From Chrysophaeum taylorii (Eukaryota; Sar; Pelagophyceae; Pelagomonadales; Pelagomonadaceae), in contig JAQMWT010000106.1 in assembly GCA_029834535.1 (NCBI GenBank), positions 1 through 64,000 on the forward strand: a stretch of DNA of 64,000 nucleotides. Direction: 5' to 3'. The position numbers and the translations under genes were made by a program. Positions within the stretch are counted from its first letter, which is position 1; the number at the start of each line of letters is the position of its first letter. The notes below the pieces were generated by a model that saw only the letters and a list, made by a program, of their open reading frames with translations, ran no database searches and was not told where the DNA came from. Below, one piece after another: positions 48,401 through 58,802 of this stretch.

Positions 48401-51400
48401 GCCCAGGCGCAATACGTCCGCGGGTCCGCGCCGCCGGCAGCCACATCGTCGCAAAGCACGTTGCTCGAGCCATCAAAAAGAAGCGCGCCGCTCGAGTCGC
48501 CGAGACGATCCGTCGTTGGGGTAGCACCTTGGACCACGCAGTTCTGGCCGCTGCCGGTGTAGTCGACGGCCGCGCCGTCCTCGAATGGGAAGTACGCGAC
48601 CATTCCCAGCCCGTCGAGATCGTAGCAAAACGTCGTCGGCAAGCCAGTCGGCGCCGCGCTCGGTCCAGAAGAAGGCGCGCTCGTCGGGGCAGACGTGGGC
48701 GTGCTCGTTGGCAGCGACGTGGGCGCGCTCGCCGGCAAACCCGAGGGACTTACCGTCGGCACCGCAGAGGGCGACGACGATGGCGAGGCCGTCGGCGCCG
48801 CGCTCGGTCGCTTCGAAGGAGCGACACTTGGAACGGATGAGGGAGTGCTCGACGGGAGCGCCGTGGGGGCGCTTGCGGGCAAACCCGAGGGACTGGCTGT
48901 CGGCCCCGACGTCGGCAACGACGTCGGCGCCGGACTTGGTCTGCATCTTTCCAGCCTAGCACTGAACCGATCCGACTCGGTCAGCTTGTAGAGCTCGTCG
49001 ATCTCTCGTGTCGCGAGGGCCTGGTCGAAGACCATGACGTCATCGATCGCGCCGACCCATCCCAGCAGGTCGCTGCTTGGCACGTTCTCGACGTGTCCGA
49101 CGATGAGGTCTAGGTCGGGGCCCGTCGCGACATCTTCAGGAGGCGTGTACGTCACCAACAACTCGCCGTCGGCGTGGATAAACACGTCGACGCCATCATA
49201 GCTCACGCACAGAAAATGCCAATCGCTCGGGTTGGCCACTGTCTCAGACGCGTTTAAGAATTGCTCGTCGCAGTTGGACGGCCCGCTGCCGACCCAGGAT
49301 AGGCCGCCATCGTCGTCGCTGAACCTGAGCTCGAACCTCGAGCACGTCGATCCGGCGACTTCATCTCCGGAATGGAACAGCGCGTACCACGGCTCGTCGT
49401 CCGACGAGACGTCGGCGCGTGCCCAGGCGCAATACGTCCGCGGGTCCGCGCCGCCGGCAGCCACATCGTCGCAAAGCACGTTGCTCGAGCCATCAAAAAG
49501 AAGCGCGCCGCTCGAGTCGCCGAGACGATCCGTCGTTGGGGTAGCACCTTGGACCACGCAGTTCTGGCCGCTGCCGGTGTAGTCGACGGCCGCGCCGTCC
49601 TCGAATGGGAAGTACGCGACCATTCCCAGCCCGTCGAGATCGTAGCAAAACGTCGTCGGCAAGCCAGTCGGCGCCGCGCTCGGTCCAGAAGAAGGCGCGC
49701 TCGTCGGGGCAGACGTGGGCGTGCTCGTTGGCAGCGACGTGGGCGCGCTCGCCGGCAAACCCGAGGGACTTACCGTCGGCACCGCAGAGGGCGACGACGA
49801 TGGCGAGGCCGTCGGCGCCGCGCTCGGTCGCTTCGAAGGAGCGACACTTGGAACGGATGAGGGAGTGCTCGACGGGAGCGCCGTGGGGGCGCTCGCGGGC
49901 AAACCCGAGGGACTGGCTGTCGGCCCCGACGTCGGCAACGACGTCGGCGCCGGACTTGGTCTGCATCTTTCCAGCCTAGCACTGAACCGATCCGACTCGG
50001 TCAGCTTGTAGAGCTCGTCGATCTCTCGTGTCGCGAGGGCCTGGTCGAAGACCATGACGTCATCGATCGCGCCGACCCATCCCAGCAGGTCGCTGCTTGG
50101 CACGTTCTCGACGTGTCCGACGATGAGGTCTAGGTCGGGGCCCGTCGCGACATCTTCAGGAGGCGTGTACGTCACCAACAACTCGCCGTCGGCGTGGATA
50201 AACACGTCGACGCCATCATAGCTCACGCACAGAAAATGCCAATCGCTCGGGTTGGCCACTGTCTCAGACGCGTTTAAGAATTGCTCGTCGCAGTTGGACG
50301 GCCCGCTGCCGACCCAGGATAGGCCGCCATCGTCGTCGCTGAACCTGAGCTCGAACCTCGAGCACGTCGATCCGGCGACTTCATCTCCGGAATGGAACAG
50401 CGCGTACCACGGCTCGTCGTCCGACGAGACGTCGGCGCGTGCCCAGGCGCAATACGTCCGCGGGTCCGCGCCGCCGGCAGCCACATCGTCGCAAAGCACG
50501 TTGCTCGAGCCATCAAAAAGAAGCGCGCCGCTCGAGTCGCCGAGACGATCCGTCGTTGGGGTAGCACCTTGGACCACGCAGTTCTGGCCGCTGCCGGTGT
50601 AGTCGACGGCCGCGCCGTCCTCGAATGGGAAGTACGCGACCATTCCCAGCCCGTCGAGATCGTAGCAAAACGTCGTCGGCAAGCCAGTCGGCGCCGCGCT
50701 CGGTCCAGAAGAAGGCGCGCTCGTCGGGGCAGACGTGGGCGTGCTCGTTGGCAGCGACGTGGGCGCGCTCGCCGGCAAACCCGAGGGACTTACCGTCGGC
50801 ACCGCAGAGGGCGACGACGATGGCGAGGCCGTCGGCGCCGCGCTCGGTCGCTTCGAAGGAGCGACACTTGGAACGGATGAGGAGTGCTCGACGGGAGCGC
50901 CGTGGGGGCGCTCGCGGGCAAACCCGAGGGACTGGCTGTCGGCCCCGACGTCGGCAACGACGTCGGCGCCGGACTTGGTCTGCATCTTTCCAGCCTAGCA
51001 CTGAACCGATCCGACTCGGTCAGCTTGTAGAGCTCGTCGATCTCTCGTGTCGCGAGGGCCTGGTCGAAGACCATGACGTCATCGATCGCGCCGACCCATC
51101 CCAGCAGGTCGCTGCTTGGCACGTTCTCGACGTGTCCGACGATGAGGTCTAGGTCGGGGCCCGTCGCGACATCTTCAGGAGGCGTGTACGTCACCAACAA
51201 CTCGCCGTCGGCGTGGATAAACACGTCGACGCCATCATAGCTCACGCACAGAAAATGCCAATCGCTCGGGTTGGCCACTGTCTCAGACGCGTTTAAGAAT
51301 TGCTCGTCGCAGTTGGACGGCCCGCTGCCGACCCAGGATAGGCCGCCATCGTCGTCGCTGAACCTGAGCTCGAACCTCGAGCACGTCGATCCGGCGACTT

Positions 51401-54400
51401 CATCTCCGGAATGGAACAGCGCGTACCACGGCTCGTCGTCCGACGAGACGTCGGCGCGTGCCCAGGCGCAATACGTCCGCGGGTCCGCGCCGCCGGCAGC
51501 CACATCGTCGCAAAGCACGTTGCTCGAGCCATCAAAAAGAAGCGCGCCGCTCGAGTCGCCGAGACGATCCGTCGTTGGGGTAGCACCTTGGACCACGCAG
51601 TTCTGGCCGCTGCCGGTGTAGTCGACGGCCGCGCCGTCCTCGAATGGGAAGTACGCGACCATTCCCAGCCCGTCGAGATCGTAGCAAAACGTCGTCGGCA
51701 AGCCAGTCGGCGCCGCGCTCGGTCCAGAAGAAGGCGCGCTCGTCGGGGCAGACGAGGGCGTGCTCGTTGGCAGCGACGTGGGCGCGCTCGCCGGCAAACC
51801 CGAGGGACTTACCGTCGGCACCGCAGAGGGCGACGACGATGGCGAGGCCGTCGGCGCCGCGCTCGGTCGCTTCGAAGGAGCGACACTTGGAACGGATGAG
51901 GGAGTGCTCGACGGGAGCGCCGTGGGGGCGCTCGCGGGCAAACCCGAGGGACTGGCTGTCGGCCCCGACGTCGGCAACGACGTCGGCGCCGGACTTGGTC
52001 TGCATCTTTCCAGCCTAGCACTGAACCGATCCGACTCGGTCAGCTTGTAGAGCTCGTCGATCTCTCGTGTCGCGAGGGCCTGGTCGAAGACCATGACGTC
52101 ATCGATCGCGCCGACCCATCCCAGCAGGTCGCTGCTTGGCACGTTCTCGACGTGTCCGACGATGAGGTCTAGGTCGGGGCCCGTCGCGACATCTTCAGGA
52201 GGCGTGTACGTCACCAACAACTCGCCGTCGGCGTGGATAAACACGTCGACGCCATCATAGCTCACGCACAGAAAATGCCAATCGCTCGGGTTGGCCACTG
52301 TCTCAGACGCGTTTAAGAATTGCTCGTCGCAGTTGGACGGCCCGCTGCCGACCCAGGATAGGCCGCCATCGTCGTCGCTGAACCTGAGCTCGAACCTCGA
52401 GCACGTCGATCCGGCGACTTCATCTCCGGAATGGAACAGCGCGTACCACGGCTCGTCGTCCGACGAGACGTCGGCGCGTGCCCAGGCGCAATACGTCCGC
52501 GGGTCCGCGCCGCCGGCAGCCACATCGTCGCAAAGCACGTTGCTCGAGCCATCAAAAAGAAGCGCGCCGCTCGAGTCGCCGAGACGATCCGTCGTTGGGG
52601 TAGCACCTTGGACCACGCAGTTCTGGCCGCTGCCGGTGTAGTCGACGGCCGCGCCGTCCTCGAATGGGAAGTACGCGACCATTCCCAGCCCGTCGAGATC
52701 GTAGCAAAACGTCGTCGGCAAGCCAGTCGGCGCCGCGCTCGGTCCAGAAGAAGGCGCGCTCGTCGGGGCAGACGAGGGCGTGCTCGTTGGCAGCGACGTG
52801 GGCGCGCTCGCCGGCAAACCCGAGGGACTTACCGTCGGCACCGCAGAGGGCGACGACGATGGCGAGGCCGTCGGCGCCGCGCTCGGTCGCTTCGAAGGAG
52901 CGACACTTGGAACGGATGAGGGAGTGCTCGACGGGAGCGCCGTGGGGGCGCTCGCGGGCAAACCCGAGGGACTGGCTGTCGGCCCCGACGTCGGCAACGA
53001 CGTCGGCGCCGGACTTGGTCTGCATCTTTCCAGCCTAGCACTGAACCGATCCGACTCGGTCAGCTTGTAGAGCTCGTCGATCTCTCGTGTCGCGAGGGCC
53101 TGGTCGAAGACCATGACGTCATCGATCGCGCCGACCCATCCCAGCAGGTCGCTGCTTGGCACGTTCTCGACGTGTCCGACGATGAGGTCTAGGTCGGGGC
53201 CCGTCGCGACATCTTCAGGAGGCGTGTACGTCACCAACAACTCGCCGTCGGCGTGGATAAACACGTCGACGCCATCATAGCTCACGCACAGAAAATGCCA
53301 ATCGCTCGGGTTGGCCACTGTCTCAGACGCGTTTAAGAATTGCTCGTCGCAGTTGGACGGCCCGCTGCCGACCCAGGATAGGCCGCCATCGTCGTCGCTG
53401 AACCTGAGCTCGAACCTCGAGCACGTCGATCCGGCGACTTCATCTCCGGAATGGAACAGCGCGTACCACGGCTCGTCGTCCGACGAGACGTCGGCGCGTG
53501 CCCAGGCGCAATACGTCCGCGGGTCCGCGCCGCCGGCAGCCACATCGTCGCAAAGCACGTTGCTCGAGCCATCAAAAAGAAGCGCGCCGCTCGAGTCGCC
53601 GAGACGATCCGTCGTTGGGGTAGCACCTTGGACCACGCAGTTCTGGCCGCTGCCGGTGTAGTCGACGGCCGCGCCGTCCTCGAATGGGAAGTACGCGACC
53701 ATTCCCAGCCCGTCGAGATCGTAGCAAAACGTCGTCGGCAAGCCAGTCGGCGCCGCGCTCGGTCCAGAAGAAGGCGCGCTCGTCGGGGCAGACGAGGGCG
53801 TGCTCGTTGGCAGCGACGTGGGCGCGCTCGCCGGCAAACCCGAGGGACTTACCGTCGGCACCGCAGAGGGCGACGACGATGGCGAGGCCGTCGGCGCCGC
53901 GCTCGGTCGCTTCGAAGGAGCGACACTTGGAACGGATGAGGGAGTGCTCGACGGGAGCGCCGTGGGGGCGCTTGCGGGCAAACCCGAGGGACTGGCTGTC
54001 GGCCCCGACGTCGGCAACGACGTCGGCGCCGGACTTGGTCTGCATCTTTCCAGCCTAGCACTGAACCGATCCGACTCGGTCAGCTTGTAGAGCTCGTCGA
54101 TCTCTCGTGTCGCGAGGGCCTGGTCGAAGACCATGACGTCATCGATCGCGCCGACCCATCCCAGCAGGTCGCTGCTTGGCACGTTCTCGACGTGTCCGAC
54201 GATGAGGTCTAGGTCGGGGCCCGTCGCGACATCTTCAGGAGGCGTGTACGTCACCAACAACTCGCCGTCGGCGTGGATAAACACGTCGACGCCATCATAG
54301 CTCACGCACAGAAAATGCCAATCGCTCGGGTTGGCCACTGTCTCAGACGCGTTTAAGAATTGCTCGTCGCAGTTGGACGGCCCGCTGCCGACCCAGGATA

Positions 54401-57400
54401 GGCCGCCATCGTCGTCGCTGAACCTGAGCTCGAACCTCGAGCACGTCGATCCGGCGACTTCATCTCCGGAATGGAACAGCGCGTACCACGGCTCGTCGTC
54501 CGACGAGACGTCGGCGCGTGCCCAGGCGCAATACGTCCGCGGGTCCGCGCCGCCGGCAGCCACATCGTCGCAAAGCACGTTGCTCGAGCCATCAAAAAGC
54601 GCGCCGCTCGAGTCGCCGAGACGATCCGTCGTTGGGGTAGCACCTTGGACCACGCAGTTCTGGCCGCTGCCGGTGTAGTCGACGGCCGCGCCGTCCTCGA
54701 ATGGGAAGTACGCGACCATTCCCAGCCCGTCGAGATCGTAGCAAAACGTCGTCGGCAAGCCAGTCGGCGCCGCGCTGGGGCCAGAAGTCGGTGTGCTCGT
54801 CGGGGCAAACGAGGATGTGCTCGTTGGCAGCGACGTCGGCGCGCTCGCCGGCAAACCCGAGGGACTTACCGTCGGCACCGCAGAGGGCGACGACGATGGC
54901 GAGGCCGTCGGCGCCGCGCTCGGTCGCTTCGAAGGAGCGACACTTGGAACGGATGAGGGAGTGCTCGACGGGAGCGCCGTGGGGGCGCTTGCGGGCAAAC
55001 CCGAGGGACTGGCTGTCGGCCCCGACGTCGGCAACGACGTCGGCGCCGGACTTGGTCTGCATCTTTCCAGCCTAGCACTGAACCGATCCGACTCGGTCAG
55101 CTTGTAGAGCTCGTCGATCTCTCGTGTCGCGAGGGCCTGGTCGAAGACCATGACGTCATCGATCGCGCCGACCCATCCCAGCAGGTCGCTGCTTGGCACG
55201 TTCTCGACGTGTCCGACGATGAGGTCTAGGTCGGGGCCCGTCGCGACATCTTCAGGAGGCGTGTACGTCACCAACAACTCGCCGTCGGCGTGGATAAACA
55301 CGTCGACGCCATCATAGCTCACGCACAGAAAATGCCAATCGCTCGGGTTGGCCACTGTCTCAGACGCGTTTAAGAATTGCTCGTCGCAGTTGGACGGCCC
55401 GCTGCCGACCCAGGATAGGCCGCCATCGTCGTCGCTGAACCTGAGCTCGAACCTCGAGCACGTCGATCCGGCGACTTCATCTCCGGAATGGAACAGCGCG
55501 TACCACGGCTCGTCGTCCGACGAGACGTCGGCGCGTGCCCAGGCGCAATACGTCCGCGGGTCCGCGCCGCCGGCAGCCACATCGTCGCAAAGCACGTTGC
55601 TCGAGCCATCAAAAAGAAGCGCGCCGCTCGAGTCGCCGAGACGATCCGTCGTTGGGGTAGCACCTTGGACCACGCAGTTCTGGCCGCTGCCGGTGTAGTC
55701 GACGGCCGCGCCGTCCTCGAATGGAAAGTACGCGACCATTCCCAGCCCGTCGAGATCGTAGCAAAACGTCGTCGGCAAGGCAGTCGGCGCCGCGCTGGGG
55801 CCAGAAGTCGGTGTGATCGTCGGGGCAAACGAGGACGTGCTCGTTGGCAGCGATGTCGGCGTGTCAACTGGGAGCGACGTTGGCGTACTCGCCGGCACAC
55901 TCGATGGAGTCGCGGTGGGAGCTGAAGTTGGCGCCAAGGTTGGTAAGCCGGTCGGCGTCGAGCTCGGTTGCTTTGAAGGAGCAGCACTCGGGACGGATGA
56001 CGGAACGCTCGTCGGGAGCGCTGACGGCGCGCTTCCAGGTAAGACGGATGGGCCAAAAGTAGGTACGGACGTAGGACTCGCATTCGGCGCAACGGTTGAT
56101 GCATCCGACGGGGCTCTCGTCGGGGTCGAAGATGGCGCGCTCGACGGTGCCTCTGTCGCGCGGATTGTGGGGTCGTTTGTAGGTAACCCTGTTGGAAAGC
56201 TCGAGGGCTTGTTGATTGGACTTCTGGATGGAGTAAGACTAGGAACCATCGTCGGTGCTTCGGTCGGGTCGCTAGACGGCGCGGCTGTTGGCGTTGGAGT
56301 CGTGGGCTCCGTAGACGGGCGTGGACTGGGGGCACGCGTTGGTGTGGTGGACGGTATCGTGGTGGGGAGGGCTGTCGGTGCGTACGTAGGCTCGGGTGGC
56401 CCACACACATACTCTTGATTATATCCGAAGCCGTGCAAGAGCACGCCGCTGAAATCGTTGCCGTCGTAAGACTTGGCCACCACAAAACCGTTGATGTATC
56501 CGATGCCGCTGTTCAAGGGTAAAACTTGTGCAAACGGCGCGAGAACCGATGGTCCGAACTGCCGACCCGCTCCGTCGGTGAGAACAACATCGGCTGTTCC
56601 CAAAAACACGACCAAAGTTTTACCGTTGTTGTTGGGCTGCGCGTCGTTACCTCCAAAGTCCCTGAGGTCCCAGACGTCGCCGTCTTGTTGCGTGACGACG
56701 TGGACGTTTTCCGACGGTTCGATTGCGAGAGCGAGAGCTTCGATGTCGTCCCAGTCGAACCACTTGGGGAAATTTGATGTCTCCAAGCCGCTTTGAAACG
56801 TGACGTCGGCGAGCGGGGTGCCGGCCGCGACGTAACTGGGTCCGTCGTTCGGATAATTTGCGGAAATTGAGATCGAGTGGCTCAAAAATGTCCTCGTCAA
56901 CGTCCCTCCTACCACAATCGCGCGGTACGTCGACGTCGCCGCGATGTACGCATCGTCGCGCGTTATGAGGGAATATTTCTGAAACGCGGTCGTCAAGTTC
57001 TCGTACGCTCGGACGTCGTTACACGGAAAGTTGAAAGTGGACGGCGCCGGAGACGAAGTCGGCGGCGCGGAAGAACCGGTGGTTGGGAGTACCGTCGGCA
57101 CACCAGTCGGGTTTGCCGCGGGAGAATCCGTTGGGGTAGCCGAGGGGCTCCGCGATGGGAGCGGGGAGGGCGCCGCGACGGGATGATCCGAGGGGCCGCC
57201 GGTCGGCTCGTAGGTGGGCCTCTCGCTCGGAGCGCTCGAAGGATGCCGAGACGGTCCCGCAGAGGGCTCGTCTGTCGGTCCCGCAGAGGGCTGGCTCGTC
57301 GGCATGGAGGATGGTGCGCTCGCCGGGATTGCGGAAGGCTCGTTCGAGGGTGCCGCAGACGGCGCCTTCGTAGGCCCAACCGAGGGCGTCGTAGTCGGTT

Positions 57401-58802
57401 TTTCGGAGGGCGAGAGACTAGGTACCTTCGTAGGACCGGCTGCCGGTACTTCCGAAGGTCCGGCAGACGGTACGGACGAAGGAAAGCGCGACGAGGGTGT
57501 AACCGACGAAAAGGCTGTCGGCACCGTCGTGGGGGTGCTCCGCGGTACGGTTGACGGCGTTCCGGTCACCACGGGCGCCGCCGTCGGAGGGTCCGACGGC
57601 GCTGGCATCGGTCCAATCGACGGCAATATTGTTGGGTCAAACGCACTGGGCGCGACGCTCGGCCCAGCGGAAGGTATCGCTGTTGGGCCCAGAGACGGAT
57701 TGTCGGAGGGCGCCGCCGACGGCGTGAACGACGGCGTATAAGAGGGCGCGAGCGTCGGGAGCGGGACGGGTCGCCGCGACGGCGCGCCCGAAGGGCCCCC
57801 CGTTGGGTCCAAGGAGGGCTCGGCGGAGGGAAAGGTCGTGGGCAACATCGAGGGGCCAACGGTAGGTCGAGTCGACGGCACTCCCGTCGGCGCTCCCGTC
57901 GGCGCTCCCGTCGGCCCTCCCGTCGGCCCTCCCGTCGGCCCTCCCGTAGGCCCGGCCGTCGGCCCGACCGACGGCCCGGCCGTCGGCCCAACCGATGGCA
58001 TTCCCGACGGCACGCCGCTCGGCTCGGGCGACAGACACTCGTACTCGTTGGAATACCCCTGGCCGTGGAGCTCGATGCCGTCGAAATCTTGGCCGTCGTA
58101 GCTCTTCGCGACTACAAACCCGTCGACGAATCCTATCTCCTGATTCTTGAGCACAACTTTGGCGAACGGCGCAAATACCGAGGGGCCAAAGGGCCGTCCG
58201 TCGCCGTCGGTCAAAATCACGTCGGCCGTCCCCAGAAACACAGCGAGCGTATTCCCAAAATCGTTACCCTGAGCGTCCGGCCCCCCAAAATCGAACAACG
58301 TCCACTCGTCGCCCTCTTCCTGCGTGACGATCTTCACGTTCTCCGACTCCTCGAGCGCGAGAGCGAGGGCTTCGACGTTCGACCAGTCCCGGAACCACGA
58401 CGGTAAGTGGGTCGTGTTGAGACCGCTCTGGAAGTTCACCTTCTCCAACGGCGTACCGTTCGCGACGTAGCTCGGCCCATCCCCCTGGTAGTTCGAAGCG
58501 ATTTCGATGCTATGGCCGTTCGTCGTCCTCTCCAACGTCCCGCCGACCAAAATCTTCCGGTACAACACCTTCGCGGTGATGTACGCGTCGTCGCGCGTCA
58601 CGAGCGCATACTTTGGAAATTCCTCCATCAACTCGGCGAACGCCGAGTTCTCGTCGCACGAATACTGAATCTGCAGTTTACGACGATGCTTGGCATCCTC
58701 ATCATCATCTGGCGTCGTGGTCTGACGCCGCCGGACGCCCACCCACGCCACCAGCACGCCCACGGCGGCGGCGGCGGCGGCGACCACCAAGCGGCGCCGC
58801 AT
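24743..58802 (-). CDS. Giant multi-LamG, Pro/Thr-rich membrane surface protein (about 11,260 residues if frame breaks are allowed for)
   Basis: One gene with five exons: 58802-30058, 29998-29204, 29123-28329, 28245-27466 and 27412-24743. The ATG at 58802 is chosen because the codons just upstream offer only GTG. Order of parts: signal-anchor segment (RRRLVVAAAAAAVGVLVAWV); choice-of-anchor-A-like domain; Pro/Thr/Ser linker; a second such domain; 14 LamG-like modules (type B); 13 repeats of 68 Pro/Ser/Thr-rich residues; 8 LamG-like modules (type A); linker; a third anchor-A domain; four beta-sandwich-like modules; linker; about six membrane segments; acidic tail. LamG/concanavalin folds bind sugars or proteins, so an adhesive or cell-covering role on the outer face is likely; no ligand can be inferred. 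Deletions near 35417, 44796, 45785, 45945 (2 bases), 47676 and 50880 break the frame and may be assembly errors. Confidence 0.8.
27413..27465 (-). other. Intron 4 (53 bp)
   Basis: GTGAGA donor, CGCAG acceptor, phase 0; removal joins the Gln codon ending exon 4 to Pro-Ser-Gly-Arg-Asn of exon 5. Confidence 0.85.
27466..28245 (-). other. Exon 4: one YDVDQ module (260 codons)
   Basis: A single module per exon: opening PRGRNFLFGGRSSLCEP, then VWDICEAEVQNNLEIEG, a central FLDFTFVDSVTG and VITVYDVDQQ, GFLCDNP, CDQCEQC, and closing FPIDQSDRAVSLAF with FSLVLQVECEDC. Conserved Cys pairs suggest an extracellular, disulfide-bonded domain. Fold and function are not recognised. Confidence 0.8.
28246..28328 (-). 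other. Intron 3 (83 bp) with (ATA)n tract
   Basis: GTGAGT donor, GTGCAG acceptor, phase 0. A run of aat/ata trinucleotides lies near the acceptor. Confidence 0.8.
28329..29123 (-). other. Exon 3: one YDVDQ module (265 codons)
   Basis: The same module as exon 4, nearly identical to exon 2 in protein (WDVCDEEIQNNLEIEGA; VITVYDLDQQVDAARQRERF). It ends SLCDHDCLTNEGR. Confidence 0.8.
29124..29203 (-). other. Intron 2 (80 bp) with (ATA)n tract
   Basis: It is closely similar in sequence to intron 3, including the donor GTGAGT and the trinucleotide run, so exon and intron were duplicated together. Confidence 0.8.
29204..29998 (-). other. Exon 2: one YDVDQ module (265 codons)
   Basis: It has the same length as exon 3 and most residues the same, but a divergent opening (ARGRNFRLGGKSTLCD) and VWDVCNEEIQNN. 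Phase 0 at both ends. Confidence 0.8.
29999..30057 (-). other. Intron 1 (59 bp)
   Basis: GTAAGC donor and TTTTTACAG acceptor, phase 0, joining the Gln that ends the long first exon to Ala-Arg-Gly-Arg-Asn. Its sequence is unlike introns 2 and 3. Confidence 0.85.
30058..30810 (-). other. First YDVDQ module, at the end of exon 1
   Basis: WDICETGTLNNLEIEASD opens it; FITVYDVDQQIEPSKQREQF and CDECRQC follow, and it ends with FSLVLEVVCEDC. It is the founder-like copy, fused directly to the Pro/Ser linker at about 30810. Confidence 0.75.
31090..31730 (-). other. Choice-of-anchor-A-like domain 3
   Basis: About 215 residues: CEENSVFSRLITKFQQYSLI, VIGGNLSRSDKSHSIEIAS, LAVFLGTANVVLTDGGGRQF, GPSVLAPFAHVELLNQ, GFIVAKSYDG, ELHGRGY. 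The order 'layer name, APFA, VAKS, E-x-H' fits the choice-of-anchor-A family of extracellular proteins. Confidence 0.6.
31735..32270 (-). other. Pro/Ser/Thr linker
   Basis: Irregular PTxxPSxxPS repeats join the last LamG module to anchor-A domain 3. Such linkers are usually extended and O-glycosylated outside the cell. Confidence 0.75.
32271..38883 (-). repeat. Eight type-A LamG-like modules (840-bp period)
   Basis: Eight units, nearly identical in DNA, each about 235 residues of LamG-like domain plus a 45-residue linker. Each module opens TTFCFDLGGLVAYFPFEDG, has RTYCAWARADVSSDDEPWYA, WHFMCVRFDGVDVSIHADG and ends GWVGAIDDVMIFDTALS. These match the LamG/concanavalin layout (Trp-His-x-x-Cys strand and the Ile-Asp-Asp strand). 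One period is 839 bp because of the base missing near 35417. Type A is clearly related to type B, yet each array is uniform inside itself. Confidence 0.9.
38884..41508 (-). repeat. Thirteen 204-bp units coding a Pro/Ser/Thr-rich 68-residue repeat
   Basis: Units follow at exact 204-bp steps (matching points at 38965, 39169 ... 41413). Each codes SSAGPSAAPTAVPSSVPSPA, PTVRPSGAPVSTPTSVPTS and the rest of a mucin-like stretch. Single-base variants (AAG or ATG; GTA or GCA) are shuffled among units. The repeat is also open on the opposite strand. It forms a spacer of about 880 residues between the two LamG arrays. Confidence 0.92.
41840..55790 (-). repeat. Fourteen type-B LamG-like modules (1,020-bp period)
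   Basis: Each unit has about 235 residues of LamG-like domain and a 105-residue Pro/Ser/Thr linker. The domain has TTFCYDLDGLGMVAYFPFED, YCAWARADVSSDDEPWYALF, WHFLCVSYDGVDVFIHADG and GWVGAIDDVMVFDQALATR. Periods between matching points are 1020, 1008, 1019, 1017, 1020, 1019, 1020, 1020, 1019, 1020, 1020, 1020 and 1017. The short ones mark deletions: 12 in-frame bases near 43828, single bases near 44796, 45785, 47676 and 50880, two near 45945, three in-frame near 54599. The first (N-terminal) linker copies differ most, as expected at the edge of an array. Confidence 0.92.
55790..56400 (-). other. Pro/Ser/Thr linker before the LamG array
   Basis: PTxxPSxxPS repeats, not tandemly uniform; they connect anchor-A domain 2 to the first type-B module. 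Confidence 0.7.
56400..57040 (-). other. Choice-of-anchor-A-like domain 2
   Basis: TTAFQKYSLITRDDAYIAAT, VVGGTLTRTFLSHSISISA, FLGTADVVLTDGAGRQFGP, SVLAPFAQVLPLN, GFVVAKSYDGNDFSG, LLHGFGY. Same layout as domains 1 and 3. Confidence 0.6.
57880..57990 (-). repeat. 12-bp minisatellite coding GPTG-type repeats
   Basis: Ggcgctcccgtc / ggccctcccgtc units repeat about eight times inside the first Pro/Thr linker (57040-58000), coding Gly-Pro/Ala-Thr-Gly. Confidence 0.85.
58001..58680 (-). other. Choice-of-anchor-A-like domain 1
   Basis: Follows the membrane anchor after about 30 charged residues. SAFAELMEEFPKYALVTRDD, ILVGGTLERTTNGHSIEIAS, VFLGTADVILTDGDGRPFGP, SVFAPFAKVVLKNQ, GFVVAKSYDGQDFDG, ELHGQGY. 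Confidence 0.6.

Noticed and set aside
42100-55700. Many repeated plus- and minus-strand frames of 97-162 codons
   Set aside because: They recur once per 1,020-bp module in fixed positions and are alternative frames of the LamG coding sequence.
24743-58802. Several separate adjacent LamG genes instead of one
   Set aside because: Each break coincides with a small deletion against the other copies, and the frame resumes in the next module. No start, stop or intergenic sequence lies between them.
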